In this document: positions 43,095 to 52,100 of the stretch, one piece after another | Position numbering within the stretch: the stretch's first letter is position 1 | How the letters are laid out: each line of letters opens with the position of its first letter | From: SXNM01 sp964586155 | GTDB taxonomy: Bacteria > Myxococcota_A > UBA9042 | Reading direction: 5' to 3' | DNA length: 64,000 nt | Assembly: GCA_964586155.1 (NCBI GenBank) | Contig: CAZPHC010000002.1 | Span: forward strand, 62,001-126,000 | Position numbers and translations under genes: made by a program | The notes under the pieces: model-generated | The model's database searches: none | Seen by the model: only the letters and a program-made list of their open reading frames with translations | Told to the model about the DNA's origin: nothing

Positions 43095-44228
43095 TCACGG
43101 CAGCCCCGTGCAGCTGGCGTGCAGCGCGAGGTCGAGCGCGTCGGCGAGCGCGGGCAGCGCGCCCGAGGAGACGAGGTGCTGCAGCTCCGGCGTGACCGTC
43201 CGCAGCGCGTCGACCGTGGCCACGGCGTCGATCAGCGAGCGCAAGGCAGCGACGGTCGTCGGCTCGGCGGCGAACACGCGCAGCAGCGAGACGATCGCGT
43301 CGAACGCGCCATCGAACACGGCGTTGCTGGCACCCTGCCTTGGCTGGTCGGGGTCCGACGTGGTCGGCGTCGACGCGGTCGGCAGGCCAGCCTGCGGCGG
43401 GGGCGGCATCAGCACCCACGTCAGCAGCGCCAGCAAGCCGTCGTCCGGGTCGGCGTCGCGGATGCACGCGATCAGGCTCGAGCTCGCAGAGATCCGGGCC
43501 GGATCGAGCTGGCCGTCGGCGTCGCGCGTCGCGCCGTCCAGCACGGCGATCAGGGCGTCGAGCGTGCCGGCGGCGCTGCCGGCGGCGGGCCGGGCGTCGC
43601 TCAGGGTCGAACGCAGGGCGTCGGGGTCGAAGTCGGGGCGTGCGGCGCTGTCGAGGATCAGCCCCAGCAACGTCTGGGCGCCCTTGCGGCTCGTGACGCC
43701 GAGGCCGGCGAAGGCCTTCGCGATCGCCTCGGGTTCGCCGCCGAGCAGCGCCGCGACGCCGCTGCGCGCGCGTGGATCGTCCAGCAGATCGGCCAGGGTC
43801 GTCAGCTGCGTCGGGGTCGTGCAGCCGTGGCCGGCGGTGCGCAGGGCCAGCGCCGCTGCCTCGGCCTGGGGCGACTCGATAGCGGCCGCGAGGCCATCGA
43901 GCTGGCGCGTCCAGGAAGCGCCTTCGCTGGCCCGCAGCACCGTCAGCACCTGGCTCGGCGCGTCGACGCCGCTGGGGCCGAGGGCGCGCAGCGCCGCGCC
44001 GACCAGGGTGCGGACGGCGTCCTGGGGCACGACCTCGCGCAGCAGCCGCGCGGTGCCGGCGTAGGCGCCAGCGTCCACGTCGACGAGCCAGGTCGCGGCC
44101 GCCTCATCCAAGGTCGGGCATGACGGCCGCGGCGTGACCAACGGCGCGTCGGCGTCGCCCGCGCCGCAGCCGGCGGCGAGCACCAGCAGCAGCGTCGCCG
44201 CCGCGAATGGGCCCGAACTCCGCCGCAA
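43095..44228 (-). CDS. Helical lipoprotein of unknown function
   Basis: 377 residues, starting with TTG at 44226-44228. The lipobox LAAGC gives Cys21, a normal length, and GGGCGG stands seven bases upstream. No ATG or GTG start gives a complete lipoprotein signal. The mature protein is Ala/Leu/Asp-rich helical with several Cys and short repeats (LLREVVPQDAVRTLVGAALR, SLLRVFAAEPTTVAALRSL). It starts three bases after the stop of the RND-like gene, so it is in the same transcript. The fold is not recognised. Confidence 0.75.
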   Translation of the reverse strand: MRRSSGPFAAATLLLVLAAGCGAGDADAPLVTPRPSCPTLDEAAATWLVDVDAGAYAGTARLLREVVPQDAVRTLVGAALRALGPSGVDAPSQVLTVLRASEGASWTRQLDGLAAAIESPQAEAAALALRTAGHGCTTPTQLTTLADLLDDPRARSGVAALLGGEPEAIAKAFAGLGVTSRKGAQTLLGLILDSAARPDFDPDALRSTLSDARPAAGSAAGTLDALIAVLDGATRDADGQLDPARISASSSLIACIRDADPDDGLLALLTWVLMPPPPQAGLPTASTPTTSDPDQPRQGASNAVFDGAFDAIVSLLRVFAAEPTTVAALRSLIDAVATVDALRTVTPELQHLVSSGALPALADALDLALHASCTGLP

Positions 44229-44231
44229 GCG

Positions 44232-46388
44232 CTACCGCCCGCCGCGCGTCGACAGGGCCGCCTGGCCCAGGATCAAGGGCAGCACGCTGAGCTCGCCGTT
44301 CGGTTCGACCACGCGCTCGACGTCTTGATGGCCGTGCTCGGCGAGCACCCACGACGCCTCGCCGGCGCTGTCTGCCGCGGTGTAGAGCGCGGGTCGCCCG
44401 TCCAGGCGCAACAGGCCCGGCTCGGGCGAGGTGCCCGGCGTCTGCAGCAGGCTCGCGAGTTGGGTCGTGTCGTCGCGCGTCGCCAGGAGCATCCGGCCGT
44501 GCTCGGCCGCCATCACCCCGGGTGGCAGCGCCATGCGGATCTGCGCGCCCTTGAGCGTCCCGACCGGCACCGTCCCTCCGAGCAGGGCGACCGCGAGCGC
44601 CAGATCGCCCGCCGCCACACCCTTGGTCGCCACGGCCTCTTGCGCCACCATCGCCGCTGCCCCGCGCGGCGTCATCGGCTTGAGCCCGGCGCGCACGCTG
44701 GCGAAGGTCGGCGACCGCACGAGCCTCTCGGTGATCGACCGCGCCACCGCCGAGGTCTCGCCGCCGTCGCGACCGGCGGTCAGCACGGCGAAGGTCGCGT
44801 CATCGTCGATGAGCCAGCCCGTCGCGGTGTCCCAGCGGTCGTGCAGCGCGTGGACCTGCCAGCCGCCCGGCTCGAGCGTCCCTTGCAGGATCTGCAGCGC
44901 GCCAGGCCGTTCGCGCCCGCCGGAGCTCGCGATCCAGAGCGTGAAGACGCGGCCTTCGTGGCAATGCGCGTCGAGGGCGCACGGGATGCCGTCGATCCCC
45001 TCGACCAGCAACGCGTCGTGGGCCTGACCGTCGACGAGCACCTGGTGCAGCCGTCGGGCCAATGCCTCGGGGGCCTCGGCCGTCCGGTCCGGAGCCACCC
45101 GCACGCGGTACCGCGCCATCGCGTGCAGGCTGTGGACGAAGGACTCGTCGCCCGGGCGCCGCAAGCCCGCTAGGTCCCGTTCGAGCGCGACGCGGGCCGT
45201 CTGCATCTCGTTGGTCAGCTTCGCCGCGTTGCCGGTGGCCTTGGCGACGAGGACCGCGCGGGAGCCGATCCAGGCGCGCTGGGTGTCGTCGCCTTCGCCG
45301 CGTCCGGTGGTGACGAGGTCCGCGAGCGTCGGCGGCGTGCTCGCGCCGTTGGGCTGCCGGTGCCGCGGCAACGTCGTCCCGGTCAGCACGGCGTCGAGGT
45401 CCGCACCCGCCGGGGCCGCCTCGATGGCGCGCCTCGTCGCCTGGACGAGCTCGCCGATCGTGACGCCGAAGCGCGGCATCGCCGGCGGCTGGACGTGGAG
45501 GTCGACGACGGGGCGGGTCGCACCGACGAGCTCGGCCGTCGCCGTACCCGGCTGCCGGAGCAGCACGGGCAGCAAGGTCGACTCGGCCCAGGCCGTCGTG
45601 GACAGCGCGTCGGTTGCGCCGACCCAGCTGATGGCGGTCATCGTCCTGGCGCCGCGCGGGATCAGGCCTCGCTGCAGGCGGCCGAGCGCGGCGGAACCGG
45701 CTCCATCGATGCCCGCGTCGAGCGTCGTGGCGGCCTTGGCGGCGGTCACGTCGTCGGCGAAGCGCACGACGATCCGCGCGCCGCCGTGGCGGGCGGCGCT
45801 GGCGACGTGGACCACGCCAGGCAGGCTCTGCAGGGCGGCGATCGTCGGCCGCAGCGCGTCATCGAGGGAGCGCGCGCCAAACTGCGGCGCGTCGATGCGC
45901 ACCAGACCGTCGAAGGGACCGGCAGGGCTCGGTGCAGCGAGGCTGGTCGCAGGCCACCAGGGCCGCGCGCTTGCGTTGGCGGCGGCCTGCGTCGGCGCGG
46001 ACGCCTCGGCCCGGGGCGGCGGCTGGACGCTGCCCTTGGCCTGCGCCGGGGCTTGGGCGGGGGCGGCGGCCTGCGCCTGGGGCAGCGGCGGCGTTGCCGG
46101 CGCGGGTGATGCCGCCTGCTTGCCGCAGGCCGTCAGGAGCAGCGCGAGCACTACGAGCACCGCGACACGCGGCGGCAGCGTCGGCGGCGACCGGCGCGCC
46201 GGTCGTGTCTCGCTCGTGGCGCGACCGGCGCTCGTTGCGGTCCGCGACGCGTGGCGGCCGGACCTGGTGGTGGGGGCGGTTGCGACGGCGTGGGCGGACG
46301 GAGACTGGCTCATGGACCGAGCATGCCGCTTCGTCGTCGCCGCAAGCAAGCGCGCCGCCGGCAGGCGACCCTCCAAGCCCGCGATCAT
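44232..46388 (-). CDS. RND-porter-like soluble lipoprotein
   Basis: 718 residues. One hydrophobic segment ends in the lipobox LLTAC (Cys88, or Cys63 from an ATG at 46313). A Pro/Ala/Gln linker follows. The mature part resembles the periplasmic porter regions of AcrB/HAE1 permeases: LPGVVHVASAARHGGARIVVRF, a PN2-like stretch with LLRQPGTATAELVGATRPVVDLHV, FGVTIGELVQATRRA, and AWIGSRAVLVAKATGNAAKL. No 12-helix membrane domain is present. The ATG at 46388 overlaps the BatD-BatE stop (ATGA), which favours the long start despite its extended N-region. A role in trans-envelope transfer is inference. Confidence 0.62.
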   Translation of the reverse strand: MIAGLEGRLPAARLLAATTKRHARSMSQSPSAHAVATAPTTRSGRHASRTATSAGRATSETRPARRSPPTLPPRVAVLVVLALLLTACGKQAASPAPATPPLPQAQAAAPAQAPAQAKGSVQPPPRAEASAPTQAAANASARPWWPATSLAAPSPAGPFDGLVRIDAPQFGARSLDDALRPTIAALQSLPGVVHVASAARHGGARIVVRFADDVTAAKAATTLDAGIDGAGSAALGRLQRGLIPRGARTMTAISWVGATDALSTTAWAESTLLPVLLRQPGTATAELVGATRPVVDLHVQPPAMPRFGVTIGELVQATRRAIEAAPAGADLDAVLTGTTLPRHRQPNGASTPPTLADLVTTGRGEGDDTQRAWIGSRAVLVAKATGNAAKLTNEMQTARVALERDLAGLRRPGDESFVHSLHAMARYRVRVAPDRTAEAPEALARRLHQVLVDGQAHDALLVEGIDGIPCALDAHCHEGRVFTLWIASSGGRERPGALQILQGTLEPGGWQVHALHDRWDTATGWLIDDDATFAVLTAGRDGGETSAVARSITERLVRSPTFASVRAGLKPMTPRGAAAMVAQEAVATKGVAAGDLALAVALLGGTVPVGTLKGAQIRMALPPGVMAAEHGRMLLATRDDTTQLASLLQTPGTSPEPGLLRLDGRPALYTAADSAGEASWVLAEHGHQDVERVVEPNGELSVLPLILGQAALSTRGGR

Positions 46389-49132
46389 GCGCCGGGCAGT
46401 TGGTAGAGCACACCGGGCTCGACGCAGCCGGTGCGGCCATTGGGCAGCCGCACCTCACGTCGGCCGTCCGGGCGCTCACGCAGGACGCGGACCTCCAGGC
46501 CCTCGGGCAGCTCGATCGGCTCGGCCACGCCGGTGCAGGCGGCGAGCGGCGCGTCTGGCGCGACGACGACGGCGGTCCGAACGGCCGCCAGGGTCGCGCG
46601 TGCCTGCCACAACCAGCCGCCGCTGGCGACGTGGACCACGACCAGCGTGGCGAGCGCGCCGCGTCGGGTCCAGGGCGTCAGGTCCTTGCGCCAGGCCAGG
46701 CCCAGGACCAGCGCGAGCCAGCCGCAGAGCAGGGCGATGGCAGCCAGGGCGTCCAGCGGCGCAGCCCGCGCCAGGGCGACGCTCAGCTCCGGCGACTCGT
46801 CGAAGACGTGCAGGATCCGGTGCCGCCGCCGCGACGCCTCGGCCAGCCGATCGCGCGCCAGCGCGAGGTTGGCCTCGATGTCCGAGCGCAGGGCCGGATC
46901 GTCGACCAGGCCGAGCGCGTGACGGTAGTGCGCCGCCGCCGCGCCGAACCGGTCCTGGCGCAGCAGCACGTTGCCGAGGTTGTAGTGGACCGCGGCCGTG
47001 TCCTGCTTGTGCGTCAGCAGCTCTTCGTAGCCACGTTGGGCGTCGGCGTTGTCGCCGCGCAGCGCCGCAGCGTTCGCGGCGGCGAAGGTATCCTCCAGCG
47101 TCGCGGCGTGTGCGTCGCCGGTTGCCGCCAGCAACGACGCCAGCGCCGCGCCGAGCAGCAGCAGACCAAGGCCAGCGCGCGCGCCGCCGCGCCCGCCGCC
47201 CGGGCTCGCCGGCGCCTTGGCCAGCGCCGCCTCGATGCGCGGCAGCACGTCGATCAGGGCGGCGACCGCCTGGCGTACGTCGGTGGCGCTGTCGCCTGCC
47301 GGCGCGAAGCGCGCAGTGTCGCAGCGCTCGAGCTGCCGGACCAGCGCCGCGGCGTCGTCGCTGCTCGCGCCCTGGCCGACCAGCGACGACCGCAGCGTCG
47401 CGTAGGTCATGCCGGCGCTCGCGATCCCGGCGCGGAGCTGCAGGTAGGCGTCGACGGCGGCGCGCAGGGCGGCGAATCCGTCGGCGCTCGAAGCGCTGGC
47501 CTCGATGGCGCGCAGGGCCGTCGCGAGCGCCTGGTCGCGCGCCGCCGCCGGGCGCTGGGCCTCGCGCCGCCGTCGTGCCGCCGCCGCCAGCAGCGCCAGC
47601 AGGGCGAACAGCCACGGCGCCAGCGCGGTCGGCCAGAACCAGACCGCGGCCACCAGCGGAGCCTGCTCGGCGGCCTGCAAGCCCGGGTTCGCCGCGAGGG
47701 GCCGCAGCGTCGCTGCCGGGGCCGCGGCCGGCGTGCCGGTGCCGGTCGCGGCGGCGTTGGTCGCAGCCCCCGCGGCCGGGTCGTCGGCGCCGCCCTTCGT
47801 CGCCGCGGCGTCGCCCGGGCCGGCGCCACCCGGATCGGCTGCGGCCACGGTCGCGCCCTGCAGCGGCGCGCCTTCGACCTCGATCGTCAGCTCGTCGGCC
47901 TGGCTCTCGACGTAGCGCTCCTCGAAGGGATCGAACGCGGCGAACGCGCGCGCCGGGATGACGTAGGTGCCCGGCGCGTCGAACGAGACTGTGTGCTGCC
48001 AGATGCGCTTGCCGGTCGGCCCGTTGGCGTCGATCTGGACCTGGACGTCCTGGTCGTCCGGCAGGCGCTCGACGAAGAGGTGTGGCTGCGGCGGCGGCGC
48101 GATCTCGCCGACGCCGTAGAGGTTGCCGTTGCCCGAGACCTCGTACGCGATGACGCCGCGCTCGCCGGTGCTGAGCTTGGTCCGGCTGACCTGGCGCCCC
48201 CGTTCGAGCAGCCAACCGCGCAACGCGAGCTTGCCGACCGCGCCGGGGACGAACGACGCCGGACGGCCTTCCGTCGGCAGCGGCCGCACGTCGATCTTGA
48301 GCGGCGGTGGCCCGACCTTGAACGAGCGAGCGTCGAAGAAGTTCGTCACGTCGACCCGGTAGCGCGGCCCCATCACTTCGTAGACGCCAGCCTTGGGGCT
48401 GCTGAGCAGCACCTGGCGCGTCAGCTGGCGCAGGTAGGGCTGGCCGCCGAATCGCACGGCCTCGTGCTCGGTCGTCTTGCCCGCGAGCAGGTCCTCGACG
48501 TGGAGCTCGCCGTAGTCGGGTTCGCTGATCTCGCTGAGATGGTTGACGTTCTGGTTGCGGGTCCAGAACAACTGGAACGAGAGCACGACCTGCTGGCCGA
48601 CGTAGGGACGCGCCACCAGCATCTCGGGCCGGACGAAGAAAGGCTCGCCGACGAAGTTCTCGATCTTGCCAGCCTCGGTGGGATCGACCGCCGGGCCGAG
48701 GGCGTCGCGCGCGTCGACGACCTCGACGAGGATGTCGCCGGCCGAGGCGATGACCTGGCCGCCGCCTTGCAGCCGCGCGCCCTGGATGCGCCAGCGGCCT
48801 TTGCGTCGCGGGTTCGCCGAGTAGGTCAGCCGCTCGGAGCGCTGCACTTGCGAACCCATGATGCTGACCTGGCTCGAGCGGCCGGTCTGCTGGAAGTCGA
48901 AGCCGTCCGAGACGGGCGCGTCGATGCGGTCGTAATCTCCCGACGCCACCACCTCGACCGTCAGCGCGTCGCCCTCCGAGACGCGGGCCGCCGAGACGCT
49001 CATCTCGACCCGCGCCGGGTTCGCCCGCGCTGGCGCCGCGACCACGAGCCCCGCGACGAGCAGCAGGGTGCTCGCGAGCAGCGACGACGTGCGTGGCGAC
49101 AGCAGCAGGGCTCCGAGCACGGGCGACCTCAC
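46385..49132 (-). CDS. batD: BatD-BatE fusion
   Basis: 915 residues from the GTG at 49132. The N-terminal 490 residues are BatD: signal peptide, VEMSVSAARVSEGDALTV, GQQVVLSFQLFW, VSRTKLSTGERGVIAYEV and a membrane helix near 500. A helical part with RPAAARDQAL follows. After a second hydrophobic segment (about 650), a TPR unit YNLGNVLLRQDRFGAAAAHY near 715 and two more membrane helices lead to an SH3-like C-terminus (GLEVRVLRERPDGRREVRL). The second half matches BatE, usually a separate gene. A TTG at 49135 is an alternative start; the GTG shares GTGA with the BatB-BatC stop. Named from Bacteroides aerotolerance operons; exact activity unknown. Confidence 0.85.
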   Translation of the reverse strand: MRSPVLGALLLSPRTSSLLASTLLLVAGLVVAAPARANPARVEMSVSAARVSEGDALTVEVVASGDYDRIDAPVSDGFDFQQTGRSSQVSIMGSQVQRSERLTYSANPRRKGRWRIQGARLQGGGQVIASAGDILVEVVDARDALGPAVDPTEAGKIENFVGEPFFVRPEMLVARPYVGQQVVLSFQLFWTRNQNVNHLSEISEPDYGELHVEDLLAGKTTEHEAVRFGGQPYLRQLTRQVLLSSPKAGVYEVMGPRYRVDVTNFFDARSFKVGPPPLKIDVRPLPTEGRPASFVPGAVGKLALRGWLLERGRQVSRTKLSTGERGVIAYEVSGNGNLYGVGEIAPPPQPHLFVERLPDDQDVQVQIDANGPTGKRIWQHTVSFDAPGTYVIPARAFAAFDPFEERYVESQADELTIEVEGAPLQGATVAAADPGGAGPGDAAATKGGADDPAAGAATNAAATGTGTPAAAPAATLRPLAANPGLQAAEQAPLVAAVWFWPTALAPWLFALLALLAAAARRRREAQRPAAARDQALATALRAIEASASSADGFAALRAAVDAYLQLRAGIASAGMTYATLRSSLVGQGASSDDAAALVRQLERCDTARFAPAGDSATDVRQAVAALIDVLPRIEAALAKAPASPGGGRGGARAGLGLLLLGAALASLLAATGDAHAATLEDTFAAANAAALRGDNADAQRGYEELLTHKQDTAAVHYNLGNVLLRQDRFGAAAAHYRHALGLVDDPALRSDIEANLALARDRLAEASRRRHRILHVFDESPELSVALARAAPLDALAAIALLCGWLALVLGLAWRKDLTPWTRRGALATLVVVHVASGGWLWQARATLAAVRTAVVVAPDAPLAACTGVAEPIELPEGLEVRVLRERPDGRREVRLPNGRTGCVEPGVLYQLPGA

Positions 49133-52100
49133 CAATCCCGCGTCGGGCGCGTGTTGCGGAACGGCGACTTGCGCATGGCCTCCTCGGCCTCGAGGTTGCG
49201 CGGGTTGCGGTCGTGGCGCTGCATCTGCGCCCGCTGCGCCTCGCGCTCGTCCTTTTGCGGGTCGTCCTGGTCCTTTTGCTGCTGGTCCTTGTCTTTGTTG
49301 GGATCCTGCTTGTCGTCCTTGGGATCCTGCTTCTGGTCCTTGTTCTGGTCCTTGTCCTTGTCCTGATCCTGGTCCTTGTCGTCCTGCTGGTCCTTGTTCT
49401 TCTGGTCCTCCGACGGCGGCGGTGGCTCCTCGACGCGCAGGATGTAGAAGTTCTCGCCGGCCTCGTCGGCGGCCGAGATGCGCAGCTTGACCACGCGGTC
49501 GGCCTTGTCGGCGTCGATGCCGAGCGCGGTGGTCGCGGTGCGGCCCCGGCGCGCCTTGGGCGTGTCGTCCGCGGTGGCGGCGTCGCCGCCCGGCAGCGCA
49601 GGCGCGCTCGTCTCGCCCTTGGCGATCTCCTTGGTGCCGGCCTCGTCGTGGGCCGTCATCGCGAGCGCGCCGTGGGCGAAGTCGTAGCGCGCCGACACGA
49701 CCAGCTTCTGGCCAGCCTTCTGCTGGATCTCCAGCCAGTCGACGTCGCCCTTGCAGATGCGGTTGAGCTGCTCGCTGCCGACCTCGATGCGCTTGGCCTC
49801 GCTCGCCTGGTTGTTGGGCTCGCGCTCGTCGTTGCCGTCGGGGCAGGGCGGCAGCACGCGCAGGCCCAGGCGGTAGCCGAGGTCGATGCGGGCGTCGGCC
49901 AGCCGGACGGCCGGCGCCGGGATGCCGCTGGGGAAGACGACGCGGCGGACCTTGCGCGGCGGCTCGGGCTGCGCTTGCCCCGGCGCCTGGCCCTGACCGG
50001 GCAGCTGACCCGGGTTTTGCCCAGGCATGGGCGCGCCGCGGCCGAGCGGCGTCGCGGTGATGCCCGGAACGGGCGGCGTTCCCGGCCCTGGCGGCGCCAT
50101 CGGCATCCCGCCTGCCCCCGGGCCGTCGGCGGCGGGAGCGTCGGTGACGACGACCTGGGCGTCGTCCGGCAGCGGCGGCAGCGGGAAGATCGGGTCGGCG
50201 ACGCCGCCGCCCGTCACGCGGACGAAGTAGGCGCCGGCGGGCGGCTCGAGCACGGCGGCCATGCGGGTCAGCGCCTTGGCGTCGGCCGCCAGCGGGCCAC
50301 CGCGCGCCTCGCCCCAGATCTCGCCCTTGGCGTCGTAGACCGTGACCGTCAGCGCGCCAGCGAGCTCCGGCACGTCCGGCAGCTCCTCGATCTGGGCGAC
50401 GAGGTCGACAAAGAGGCTCTCGCCCTGCTTGAGCTCAACGCGGTACCAATCGTCGTCGCCGGGGCAGAGCTGCAGCCCGTCGATCGGCGTCTGCACATCC
50501 TCGCGCTCCATCGGGTTGGCGCTCAGGGCCTGGTCGTTGTCCTCCCAGGGGTCGTCGCGCATCGCGCACGCCGGCGTGATCTGCGTCTGCAGCTCGACGT
50601 CGGCCTCGGTGTCGATGCCGCCGCGCAGGCGCACGATGTAGCGGCCGCGCACCGGCGCGAACGCCAGCCGCGCCATCCAGCCCTCGCCGCGGGCGACGCC
50701 TTTGCTCAGGACGGTGCCGCCCTCGTCGAGGATCGCGAGCTCGAAGACGTCGCTGCCGAGGTCGAGCGTGCGCTTGGCCTTGACCAGCAGGCCCTGGCCG
50801 ACGTCGAGGTCGACAGCGAGGTGGTCGTCGTTGCGCGGGCACAGGCGCACCGCCAGCGGCTCGCCCACCGGGATGGCCTTGGCCGCGGCCGGCACGTCGT
50901 TGGGCTCGTATTTGTCCTCGAGGCGCTGGCAGGCCGGCAGGATCTTCACGTCGAGGCCGTAGGGCGTCTCGATGCCGGCGTCGTTGCGCACGTCGAGCAG
51001 CACGCGCTCGGGCTTGCGCCCGGCCGAGAGCTGGACCTCGGTCACGGCGGGCTCGGGCGCGAGCGCGCCGCGTAGGGTCTGGCCGCCCTTGGCGTCGAGC
51101 AGCGCCAGCCGCAGCTTGGCCGCGCCGGCGGCAGCGCCGAACATCGGATCGACGGCGCGCGTCTCGGTCTCGGGCTTGACCGCGATGGTCGCCGTCAGCC
51201 GGTCGCCGGGCTCGAGGTCGAGCGAGAAGACGTCGCGATCGAGCGGGCAGGAGCGCAGCTCGAATTGGCTGAGCTTGCTGTCGGTCTTGAGCTCCAGCGG
51301 CATGGCGGCGCCGGGCTGGTTGTTCGGCTCGTAGGCGGTGTCGCGGCGCTCGCAGGGCGGGTAGGCCAGCAGCACGGCGAGCTCGAGGTTGCGGCGCACG
51401 TCGGCCCGCTGCGGCGCGGCGATCAGGGCTTTTTGCAGGCTCTCGACCGCGAGCCGGTAGTGCTCGGCGGGGTCTTCGGCGGCCGGGCCCTCGCCCGGGG
51501 TGGGGGGCGCTGGCTGGCCGGGCGCCGGATCGGGCTGCGCGGCGCCGGTGTTGGCGTTGGTCGCCTGCTCGGCGCGCTTGGCGTCTTCGATCGCCTGGCC
51601 CCATTGCATCTGGCTGGTGCCGGCGGCGAAGTGCAGGTCGGCCTCGAGGTCGGGGTCGCGCTCGGCCATGGCGCTCAGGCAGCGCGAGAACGCGATGGCC
51701 GCGTCCTTGTGCTGGCCGAGGATCGCCTGGGCCAGGCCGATGTCGTACCAGATGACCGCGTGCTCCGGCCGCGACTTCTGCGCCTGTTGGAACGCCGTCA
51801 GCGCCTCGCCGGCGCGGTTGGCGAGCAGGGCCTCGCGGCCGTCGGCGATGTCCGGGTTCTCGCGGTCGAGCCAGGAGGGATCGCGGCGGCGGTCGATCTG
51901 GCTGCGCTCGCGCTCCTTGGGCGCTGCCTCGGTCGTCGCTGCGCCGTCCGCCGCCGCAGCCTGCGCCCCGGGAGCAGCGCTCGCCGCTGCCGGGCCCGCT
52001 GGAGCCGGGGCCGTCGCTGGTGCCGGATCGGCCGTCCCGCCCGCGGCCAGCGCTTGCGCCGGCTGCAGCGTCAGTGTCAGCGTCAGGCCGCCGAGCACCA

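Noticed and set aside
46313..46388. Start of the RND-like lipoprotein at the ATG at 46313
   Set aside because: Kept only as an alternative: it lacks a ribosome site and the 46388 start shares an ATGA with the previous gene, as elsewhere in the run.
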